Source: Apodospora peruviana (lineage: Eukaryota; Ascomycota; Sordariomycetes; Sordariales; Lasiosphaeriaceae). From it: a stretch of 64,000 bases of DNA. Under the pieces are notes generated by a model. It was not told the DNA's origin and searched no databases. It worked only from the letters and a program-made list of their open reading frames with translations. Every line of letters begins with the position of its first letter. Position 1 is the first letter of the stretch. The translations under genes were made by a program, and so were the position numbers. Location: the NCBI GenBank assembly GCA_033439685.1, contig JAUEDM010000009.1, positions 1 through 64,000 of the forward strand. Direction: 5' to 3'. Below, piece after piece: positions 42,601-54,600 of this stretch.

Positions 42601-45600
42601 TCCCTCGATCGCGACCGTGATCTCCCCAGCCTGACCAGAGAGGATCGAAGGCCGCGGCAGATCCGTGAGTAGCTCAGCTGGGGCACTATCTGCAAGTTGC
42701 TCAACCCAGTATTGCAGCTGACGCTCGTGTTCGTTTTCTTGGGTTGGCTTTTTCTGCCACAGAGCAAAATCGCGATAATGAATCGGGAGGGGTGTGGTCT
42801 GCGATAGGGGATCGTGACCTTTGACAGCCGCGGAATAAAACTGACCCAACTCTTGGAAGAGAATATCCACAGACCAGCCGTCGGAAATGATATGATGCAT
42901 GACAATCGATAAGATGTAGTCGCCTGGCCCGAGGCGCAGTAGAGCCACACGCCATCCGGGCTCGGTTTCCAGCTGGAACGGAGCAGTTTGCTCCATCTTC
43001 AATGTCGAGAGATAATCGCCGTTGCCGCTGGAGAGATCAGTAATTCTCAGGGACTCGGTGATAACTGGGTTAACCTTCTGCATACCGACACCGTTTTGTT
43101 CGTAGAACGTGGTGCGGAGGAGCTCGTGACGTCTCTCGAGGGCCAACAGGGCCGCGGTAAGAGCATGAACGTTCAGGGCACCGCGAAGACGGACCGCAAG
43201 GGGCATGAGATACCATGTCGCACCAAAGTTGAGCTGATCGAGGAACCAAAGACGACCTTGGGCAAAAGACTGAGTCACTGGCCCGGTGTATTTAGTCGAA
43301 ACGATGGGATCATGAGGCGCTGATCCCTGGTGTACTACGAGAACAAGATCACAGACTCGCGGATGGTCAAAGATCTCCTTGACGGAGACGTGAGTCTCTA
43401 GTCGGCGGCTGATGCGTGCGGCCAACTTTGTTGCCATGAGCGAGTGGCCACCGAGATCGAAAAAGTTCTCCATTATCCCAATGTCTACCCCTAGGACGTC
43501 TGAGAACTCCTGGCAGAGCACCCTTTCGATCTCTGTGCGCGGGGGAACAAGAGCAGATACTTGCTTGGCTTTGGGTACCGTCTTGGCCCGTTGCACCAGC
43601 TGCTTCCGGTCGACCTTTCCATTCGCGTTGAGAGGTAGCTTGTCAAGAACCATGATCTGGGCCGGGATCATGTAGGCCGGCAGGAGCGTCTGGAGTCTCT
43701 CGCGGATCTGCCTCTCGACGCGTCGAGACTGTACTCGGTGCAGCGGGTGGTTCGTCAGGGTTTTTTCTGGTCGACCTTGGTGGTCGGTCAAGAAGTCGAT
43801 CAACACACGAGACGACTGTGGGGATGAGTCAAGATGGTGGAATACGGCGTCCAACGCGCCATTCAGAGACCACTGCCGCGCGCAGCTGATCTCGACCCGG
43901 AAGCCTGCCTCTTGAGCAATGTCAACGAGATCCATTGCGGAGAGGGAAGCCACTTTCACGGCATTTGATCGAGCAGCCGATAGCCATGAGACCCTGTCGT
44001 TAGAGTCTTTGGCGTCTCCGCTAACGTCGTAAACCGATTCGCAGATGGTTCGTTCGACGATTGTCTTGCTGTTGGGAATATTGGCGATGGCAATGTGGCC
44101 GGAAGTTTTGGTGCCCTTAAGAAGACAGATCAGGGCATCGCGATCCATCTTCGTCGCGGCAAAATCGACCCAGGCCGCAGGACTGATCTTGTGTACCGGT
44201 TTCGCCAGCTCATTGACGTGCAGAACAGCAGCATATCGATATGAGCTCAGCTCGTTCGTAGCTCGCATTCTCTTAGGGAGAATCTCCACGTGCTTGATCT
44301 TGTCTACTTGCGTCGCTAGGGAGGTGAAAAAGGCCGGATCAACAAGCAGCTCGTCTTCAGACTCTTCCATTCGGGCAACCTCCCGTTGAATCTCGGTCTT
44401 TGTTACCTTATCGCCCAGTGTATAGACTGTGCGAGCGACGAGGAAATCCCTGTTAATAGCGTGCGACCTCATATCACCAAAAAAGATACGCTCCACGCCA
44501 GGGACCTTGGTAAGATCTCTGATTAACTGGGCGAGATATTCTTGACTCGGGAAGTATTGAGCGACCGAGTTGATGACGACAAGACCTGCGTCTAGATTGT
44601 CTCCAAGCCGGTCGATATCAGTTGCTGTCCCAACTTCAACCCGGATTTTGCCCTCAAGCCCAGGGAATGACTCGGCGGCCTTGTTGACAAACGCGGTTGC
44701 GGATGGTGATGGCTCTAGGCCAACATAGCTTTGCAGACCCCCTTCCCTAACGAGGTTGAACAGAACCATGCCAGTTCCTGTACCAACTTCCAGTACGTGA
44801 CCAGGGGGCTGGGAATCCAGAAGTGACCGCATAGTGTCATCAAGCCACTCCTGCATCTGGCTCTTCTCGATCAGGCTGCCATCATACATGGAGGTCCAGG
44901 ACATAAAGTCACGTCCAAGACTTTGCTGATCGATGATAGTGATATCTGCGTATGCGATGCTGTCGAAGTGAGTTTGCCATTCTTGGACCTGGTTGCTAGT
45001 CTCATCTTCTCCGACATCAGCGACTCGGGCGGCCACGAATCCAACCATCTCCAGGTCTTGATTTTCTTGGGAGTGGGTGACGACTGCCGCATCAGTGACC
45101 AGGTCGTGGCTCAGAAGAGCATACTCGACCTCAGCTGGTTCGATGCGATGGCCACGGATCTTAACCTGGTGATCGATACGGCCGAAGAATTCGATCTGGA
45201 GGTCCTTTGGTCGGTAGCGCACTCGATCTCCTGTGCGGTATGCCCTGACTTGTTCGCCATCAATATTAACGTTAATAAACCGACTAGCGTTATGAGAGGA
45301 AGTAGTGTAGCCTCGAGCAAGGCCGTCTCCAGTCACAATGAGTTCTCCCATTGCACCAGGGGGGATGATTTGTTGATTCTGGTCCATGACAAAAGCTCCC
45401 GAGTTGCTGACAGCATGGCCGATGGGCACACCATTAATAAATGGGTCTTTGGTAATAGGATAAATTGTGCTCATGACTGTGTTTTCCGTTGGGCCGTAGG
45501 CATTGAAAGCTTGCGTCTGGACGAGCCCCCTTGCTTTGGCAGCATCAGAAGCATCAAGCCTATCACCACCAATGTAGAGAACGTTGAGAGTTCTGATCAG

Positions 45601-48600
45601 AGCGGGTGAATTGTCAAGGCACTGTTTTAGCAAGGCTGGAGGGAGCAGAGCAACATTGACGCGTTGGTCCAAGAAGACCTTCTCGAGCGCTGTGCTCTCT
45701 AAGAGCGTAAAATAATCGATACACACCAGTGTCCCTCCATTGAGAAGCGTGGTGAACACTTCCCACACAGAGGCATCGAAGGCAAGATTCGACAGGTGGG
45801 CCATGTGGAAGGACTCTGGCAGCTTTGACGTGATGTTGGTCTGCTTTGTAAGACGTACAATTCCGCGATGCTCGATCATGACACCCTTTGGTCGACCAGT
45901 CGATCCAGATGTAAAGATCACATACGCAAGGCTTGTTGCAGTGGGTTGAGTTGCGGCCAGCCCGTTGATGTCGTCGGTCTTTACGTCGGCGAGAATCTCT
46001 GTGATTCGAATTGTCTCCGTTTCAGCCATCCCCTCCGGAATCGGGGTCTCTGCGCCCACAAGGACTAACATCGATCCCGATACCTCGGAAAGGATGGCCT
46101 CGAGCCGGGACGCGGGAACATTGACATCAAGAGGCAGATATGCAAGGTTGGCCTTCAACACACCGAGGACGGCCACAATTGTCTCGCACGAGCGTGGTGC
46201 CAGGATCGCAACGAACGTCTCAGGAGCGATACCTCGCCGAGACAGCCAGCAGGCCACATGATCCGACTTCCGATCCAAGTCGGCATAGCTCAGTTTTCTT
46301 GATTCATCTCTCACCGCGATGACATCCGGGTTAATTGCCACCTGCTGTTTGAAGATCTGCACCACTGAGGCATCAGACGGATAATCAGTTTGTTGAGGGT
46401 GCAGTAATCCTGTGCTTCGGAGGGCATCTAGACCACCTTCAAGCGACATAGAGGCGACGGGCATGTCGGGTTCGCTGAGGCCTTTCTTTAGGATGCCTTG
46501 GAAGATGGTGATGACGCTCTGTATAGTCTCGGGCACGAAGAGGTCAGCTGCATAGACGATACTACCGTTCAGCCTCTCGGTCTCTTGGTACAGATGGAAC
46601 TCGATATCAAATCTCGTGGTCTCAGCAATGGGGATGATCTCCTCCTCGATACCCTCGAGGCGGACTTTGCCAAGATTCTGCTGCGAGTGTAGGGCAAACA
46701 TGAGCTGCACTAGCGGATTCCGAGAAGTATCGCTCGATCCGGGCATGATGTTTGAAACAATCTGTTCGAAAGGAACATCTTGGTTGGCATGTGCAGCCAG
46801 CGTCGTTTCTCGGACCTGGTGAACCAGCGTTTCGAATGAAACCTCTATATCGACGGTGATGCGCATGCACTGTGTGTTGACGAAGAAGCCGATCAAGCCC
46901 TCAAGCTCCGGCCGGTTACGGTTCGCGATAGGTGTTCCAATCGTCGCATCCTCGGTGCCAGTCATACGATAATGCGCTGCGCGGAAAGCGGCCAGCAACA
47001 CGGTAAAGGGGGTCACCTGACGGATTCGACAGAAGTCCTGAAGCTTCTCGTAGATCACGCCGTCGACGACCACCGGGATCTCGCCCGCGTGGCCAGAGAG
47101 CATAGGTGGTCGCTTAAAATCGGTCAGCAGCTCGGCTGGTTTGTTATCAGCGAGCTGCTTAGTCCAGTATGCAAGCTGCCGCTGGTGTTCTGCGACTTGG
47201 AATGTCTGCCTCTGCCAGGTCGCAAAATCGCGATACTGGATCGAGAGCGGTGCGATCTGGGTTAAGGGATCGTGTCCGCGAAGGATTGCCGAGTAGAATT
47301 GACCGATTTCTTGTTGGAAGATATCGACAGACCAGCCGTCAGAGATTGCATGGTGCATCACTGTCGAGAGGATGTGCTCGTCCTCTCCTGTCTTCAGTAA
47401 TACCAGTCTGAAACCGGGCTCAGAAGCCAGATTGAAGGGTGTTGTCTGCTCCTTTTCCAGTATCTTCTTGATGGTGCTCTCTTCCTCACCCGAGACATCG
47501 ATTACCCTAAGCTCCTTGGGGGCAAACGGATGGATGACCTGCATGCCGATGCCTTCCTGTTCGATAAAGGTTGTTCGCAGTGTTTCGTGGCGCTCCTCTA
47601 AGGCCAGGAGAGCGGCAGCGAGAGCAGAAACAACCAAAGGCCCTCGCAGCCGGACTGCGAAGGGCATGAGGTACCATGTGGCGCCGACATTCAGTTGGTC
47701 GAGGAACCAGAGTCGGCCTTGAGCAAACGATTGTTCGACTGGACCAGTATAAGAGGTTGGTAGGATAGGGTTGTGCTCCGCGGTGCCCTGCTGGATTGTA
47801 GCTGCCAGATCGGCGATAACTGGCCGATCGAAGATATCTTTGACTGCAATCTGTGCATTAAGTTGTCGGCTCAGGCGCGCTGCGAGCTTTGTGGCCAAAA
47901 GAGAATGTCCTCCGACATTAAAGAAGTTGTCTGTGATACCCACTTCCACGCCGAGAATATCCTTGAATTCCTTGCAGATGATAGCTTCGATAGAATCACG
48001 AGGAGCCACGAGTTCGGTTCTCGGCTTAGCCTGTGGCGTGACTTTGGCTCGACGCGTGAGTTCCTTGCGATCCACCTTGCCGTTCGTGTTCAGCGGCATG
48101 TTCTGGAGAACCAAAATCCTGGCTGGGATCATATATGCCGGAAGCAGTACTTGGAGCTGCTCACGGACCTGTGCTTCGATCCGACGGCTCTCAACCCGCT
48201 GCAGGGGCCGGTTCGTCAGGCTTCTGGCTTGTTGGCCCTTGTAGTCGGTGGGGAAATCAACGAGCACGCGGCTTTCGTTCTCGATAGGCTGGAAGTGATG
48301 GAAACAAGCATCGAGAGCGCCGTTCAGGGACCTTTGGCGGGCCCAGCTGACCTCGACGCGGAACCCAGCGTCCTCGGCCAACTGCACAAGGTCGTGCACA
48401 TCAAGAGATGGGCACTGGTTCGCCTTCTCGCGCGCGGCTGAGATCCAGTCGACCCCATCGAGTGAGCTGTGTGTATCATCGCCGTCGTGGTCGTCCTCGG
48501 CCAAAGACTTGCCTATGTGCCGTTCCACGATAGTCTTACTGTAAGGTATGTTTAACACAGCAAGACTTTCGGCATCTTTGTTCCCTTCCAACAGCCGAGC

Positions 48601-51600
48601 AAGACCCTGTCTATCCATCTGACTTGAGGCGAAGTCGATCCAGGACTCTGCATTGATCTTGTGGATCGACCTGCTTTGATTCTGGTTGTAGTTCCGGATG
48701 TGCAGAACCGCGCCGTACCGGTATGAGCTCAGCTCGTTGTTCGCCTTCATGTTCTTGGGCAAGATCTCAACATGCTCTATTTCTTCCGACAGAGATTCCT
48801 TGAGTCTTGTGAAGAAGGCAGGGTCGACAAGCAACTCCTCCTCCAGCTCCTCTAACCGGGCCACCTCCTGTTGCACTTGAGATCTCGTCACCTTGCTACC
48901 ATGTGTGTGGACCGCACGTGCAACAAGGAAATCTTTGTGGGTGGCATAGGTTCTCATGTCTCCAAAGAAGATACGGCGAACACCTGGAAGCCGGACCAGG
49001 GCCTCAACCACCTCGGTGAGGTATTCTCGGCTCGGGAAATACTGGGCCACGGAGTTGATGACGATCAGATCCGGACTCAAAGCGCTGAGCCGGCCCATAT
49101 CCATTGCCGTGCCGATATGTACTTGAGCCTTTCCCTCAAGGCCTGGGAACGTTTGGGCTGCCTTGTTGACGAATTGAACCGCGGATTTGGAAGGTTCCAG
49201 TCCAACGTAGCTCTTCAGCCCAGCTTGACCGAGATTAAATAGAACCATACCTGTGCCGGTACCGATTTCAAGCACGTGGCCAGCTGCTTGACCGTCAAGG
49301 AAAGTCCGCATAGTATCGTCGAGCCATTCCTGCATCTCGCTCTTGTCGATGGGCATTCCATCATACATCGAGGTCCAGGACGTAAAGTCTCGGCCGAGCG
49401 TGTTTTGATCAATCGACGTGATGTCCGCGTAGGCCGTAGTCTCAAAATGGCTCTCCCATTCCTGGAGTTGATTGCTTGAATGTGTTTCCTGGAGAGTCTC
49501 GTTCTCTTGGGTGGTGATGAAGGCCACCATCTCGGCTCCCTGATTGTCTTCCTGGAAGTGTGAGACGACAACGGCATCGTGCACACCGGTACTGCTTAAT
49601 AAAGCGTGTTCTACTTCGGCGAGCTCGATGCGGTGCCCTCGGACCTTGACCTGGTGATCCATGCGACCAAAGAACTCAACTTGGCCATCCTTGGGCCTGT
49701 AACGAGCTCGGTCGCCTGTGCGATAAGCCCTGAGAAGTTGGCCTTGAACAGTGACATCAACGAACCGATCGGAATCAAGAGCAGGGTTAGTGTAGCCACG
49801 AGCCAAACCATCTCCGGTAACTACCAGCTCTCCCATCACGCCCAACGGCACAAGCTGCTGATTCTGATCCATCACGTAGACCTCAGAGTTGCTAACGGCT
49901 CTGCCAATTGGCACACCATTAACAAATTGTTCAGTGTCGGCGATCGAGTATAAAGTGCTCATGACCGTGTTTTCCGTTGGGCCGTAGGCATTGTAGACCT
50001 CTGACTTGACCAGGGCTTTAGCCAGAGCTGCGTCCGCTGGGTCTAACCTGTCTCCTCCTACGTATAGGAGGTCAAGAGACTTGATGGTAGCAGCTGCACC
50101 CGTGAGGCATTGCTTCAACAGAGCAGGTGGGAAGAGTGCGATGTTGATGTGCTCCCTAAGGAATAGTGCCTCCAACGCTTGAGCATCCAAGATGGTAAAC
50201 CTGTCGATGCATACAAGAGAGCCTCCGTTGAGAAGGGCTGTGAAGATCTCCCATATCGATGCATCAAACGCAAGGTTAGACATGTGAGCCATTCGGAAGG
50301 TCTGCGCTGGCGGTAAACTGGATAGAATATTGGTCTGCTTCACAAGGCGCAAGATTCCGCGGTGCTCGATCATCACACCCTTGGGTTGACCAGTGGATCC
50401 GGAAGTGAAGATGACATAGGCGAGGCTGTCTGCAGTTGGCTTGGACTTGCCCTTACGCAAGCTGGCCTGGCCGACAGGGCTCGTGGCATCGGCAATCCTC
50501 ACTATCGAGACCTCTGGCGACTGGCCTTCCGGTGATGGCTCGCCTGCTCCTAGGAGAACCAGCTTCTCACCCTTCACCCCGGCCAAGATGGCACGAAGGC
50601 GTGCTGCTGGCACGTTGGTATCGAGCGGTAGGTAGGCATGATCAGCCTTCAAGATGCCCAATAGAGCGACGACAGCCTCGCATGAGCGTGGTGCGAGCAC
50701 TGCCACAAAGGTTTCGGCTGGCAGCTGTCGCTGGCGAAGCCACTCTGCCACCTGATCGGACCTTTGGTCCAGTTCGGCGTAACTCATCCGCGAAGATGAG
50801 TCGATAATAGCTGTAGCATCGGCGCTGAGACGTACTTGCTGCTGGAAAACGTCTACCACAGACATGTCGCGGGGGTAGTCGGTCTTGACCATGTGCAACA
50901 AGCCCATCCTGTCAAGCTCGGAAATGCCGTCGGTGAGGGGCATTGTCATGATCGGGGTCTGTGGCTGTTGCAATCCGCGCCTCAGAACCTCCTGGAAGAC
51001 GCTGACGACGCCACGAATAGTTTCGGCTTCGAATAAGTCGGCAGCGAATATAACATCACCGCTCAGCTTGCTTGCGCCTTGGTAGAGATGGAACTCGATG
51101 TCGAACCTCGTCACTTCTTCTGCTGGGATCACCTCCTCTTTAGTCCCTTCTAGTTGGATCTTGAATAGATCCTGCTGGCTGTGCAGTGCAAACATGAGCT
51201 GCACTAGAGGGTTTCGGGATGCATCTCTTGAGCTGCTCGGCATGAGGCGGGAAACGACCTGTTCGAACGGGACATCCTGATTGTCCTGTGCGGCTGTTGT
51301 CGTCGACCGGACCTGCCGGACCAATGATTCAAAGTTATCGTTTTCATCAATCGTGATACGTATACATTGTGTATTCACGAAGAAGCCGATTATGTTTTCT
51401 AGCTCAGGCCGATTCCGGTTCGCGCTAGGAACACCAATAGTCGCATTATCGGAGCCTGTAAGCCGGAAATGTGCTGCACGGAAAGCTGCGAGTAGGACAG
51501 CAAACGTCGTGACTTGATGGGTGCGGCTGAAGACTTGAAGCATGTTGTATAAAGACCCCTCGATGGCAACGGGGACCTTTCCAGCCTTTCCGGATAGAAT

Positions 51601-54600
51601 CGAGGGCCGCGGGAAGTCTGTCAAAAGCTCTGCGGGCGTGCTGTCTGCAAGCTGCTTGGTCCAGTACTCCAATTGCTTCTGGTGCGCTGCTGTCTGCTGG
51701 CTGTTTTGCTTCTGCCAGGTCGCAAAGTCGCGGTATTGGATGGGGAGCGGCTCAACGCGCGATAATGGGTCCTGGCCACGTAGAGCTGCCGAGTAGAATT
51801 GACCCAGCTCGTGTCGTAGGAGGTCGAGAGACCATCCATCCGATACAATGTGGTGCATGACGATCGACAAGATGTGGTGGTCTACCAACTTCAGCAGCGC
51901 CACTCTCCAACCTGGCTCGCGAGTCAGGTCGAAGCGGGTTGACTGCTCCTTCATCAGAGCCTCATTTGTGGCAGTGCCGGATTTGTCTGATACGTCAATT
52001 ATCCGTAGCTCTCCCATGAGGCTCTTGTGGACTACCTGCATGCCTACCCCGTCTCGTTCCTCAAAGGTAGTCCGAAGAGTCTCGTGCCGTTTCTCCAGGG
52101 CGAGCAGGGCCGTTTCCAGCGCGTTCGCGTCGAGATGGCCTCGTAGTCGTACGGTGAGCATCACATTATACCACGAGGCACCGGTATTCAGCTGCTCAAG
52201 GAACCACAGACGGCCTTGGGCAAATGATTGCTCCACCGGTTTAGTATATTCTGTCGTAGGAATGACGCTATACAAGGTCGAGCCGCGATGGATTGTGGCG
52301 GCGAGATCAGCGAGCATCGGCTGCTCAAAGACAGTTGCTACAGATGCTTGAATGTTGAGCCTCTGGCTGATCCGTGCCGCAAGCTTCATGGCTGTCAAGG
52401 AATGACCACCCAGGTCGAAGAAGTTATCGGTGATACCAACCTCTACACCAAGCACACTCCTGAACTCCTCGCAGAGCACGGCCTCCATCTCATTGCGTGG
52501 GGCGACGCGCTGTGAGACCAGCTTGCTCTTCTGCACAGTCTTGGCCGACTGACCCAACGCCTTGCGGTCGACTTTGCCGTTGGGGTTGAGAGGAAGATGG
52601 TCAAGCACCACGATACGGGCCGGCATCATGTAGGAGGGCAGCAACATTTGCAACCGCCGGCGCAGTTCACTCTCGACGTGAATGGCGAATTGGTCGTTCT
52701 TGCTGCCGTCGGGAACGTGGCCGTTGCCGTTGATGTTGAGGAGGTGATCAGGCAGCGTACCCTGCGTGGTAACGAAGGCAATCATCTCAGGCTCTTCCTC
52801 CTCATGTCTCCGGACAACCACTGCTGCATCGCGTACTTGGTCGCTGTTGAGTAAAGCTTGCTCTACCTCAGCCGGCTCAATACGATGGCCACGGATCTTG
52901 ACCTGCTGATCCAACCGGCCAAAGAACTCAATTTGGCCACCCTTGAGACTGTATCGGGCCCGGTCTCCTGTACGATAGCCCCGGATTGACTTGCCGTTAA
53001 TCTGCATCACGACAAATCGGTTTTTATCCAGAGTCGAATCGGTATATCCTCGAGCTAGACCATCTCCAGAAACCACAAGCTCCCCCATCACTCCGGGAGA
53101 GACCAGTTGCTGGTACTGATCCATGACATAGGCGCCCGAGTTGCTGATGGCCCGTCCAACAGGCACGCCCGTGACAAACGGCGAAGCCTCAGAGACGCTG
53201 TAGATGGTACTGACGACAGAATTCTCTGTTGGACCGTAGGCGTTATAAACGCTATGCTTCACTAAAGACTTCGCATGGAGGGCGTCACGTCGGTCGAAGC
53301 GGTCGCCAATAGCGTACAGGCAATCCAAACCCTCAAAAATCGCCGGTCTGTCGGCGAGACACTGCTTGATCAGAGCAGGAGCAAGGAAGGCCACACGAAT
53401 ACTCTCCTTGGTGAATACAGCTTCTAGTGCCTTGCTATCCAGCGTGACAGAGTGTTCGATACAGACAAGAGTGCCGCCATTAAGGATAGGGGTATAGATC
53501 TCCCAAGTTGAGAGGTCGAAAGCGATGTTGGCCAGGTGAGCTGTGGGCACTGCTGCCTGGGCGGGCGAAATAATGTTTGTTCTTTTCACGAGGCGTACGA
53601 TACCCCGATGCTCGATCATGACACCCTTCGGCTTGCCAGTCGATCCCGAGGTGAAGATGACGTAGGCCAGGTCAGTCGCCGAGGGTTTTGCAGTTACCCG
53701 CTTCCCTGCAAGCCCATTCATCTGAGACCCGTTCAGGGCATCGCTGATTCGCAGCATCTCAACATCGGGTATCTCCACCTTGGGTTGGGGCACGTTGCTC
53801 CCAAGCAGGACAAGCTTGTGCCCGTCCACGGCCGAGAGGATTGATTCGATGCGTGCCAAGGGAACGTTGATATCAAGAGGCAAATACGCCAGATTAGCCT
53901 TGAGGATACCGAGGAAGGAAACCATGGTCTCGCAAGACGGAGGAGATAACACGCCAATCAAGGTCTCAGGCTTGAGCTGCCGTCTGCGCAGCCACGCGGC
54001 CAGCTGATCTGACTTGTGATCCAACTCAGAGTAGCTCAATCTCGACGAGGCGTCGGCCACGGCGGTGCCGCTTGGATTCAAGGCCACCTGCTCTTGGAAC
54101 ATATCAATCACGCTCGCCTCGCGGGGGTATTCGGTGGTTGCGATATCCAGCAAGCCCATGTCCCGGATCGCGGCGAGCCCATCGGTGAGCGGCATCGTCC
54201 TCACATTCACCGCAGGCGCCGAGATGCCACGGCGCAGGACTTCCTGAAAGATAGAAATCACGCTGCGGATGGCCTCTGCGTCGAAAAGGTCCGTGGAGAA
54301 CAGGACGTTTGCATCGAACTGGTCATCCCCTTCGAACAGGTGCATCTCCATGTCGAATCGTGTCGGGGCAGCGGTCTGCAGAGTCTCGGCCTCGAGGACC
54401 CCCCACCGGGCTCGGCCCGTGTTCTGCGTAGGATGCAAAGCAAACATGAGCTGCACAAGCGGGTGTCGTGATGTGTCTGTCGACCCAGGCAGCAACGCAG
54501 ATACGATGCGCTCAAAGGGGACATCGCGGTTGGCATGCGCCGCTGTCATGACGGACATGATCTGCCGCAGCACCGACTCAAAGGTGTCGTCCTCATCGAG

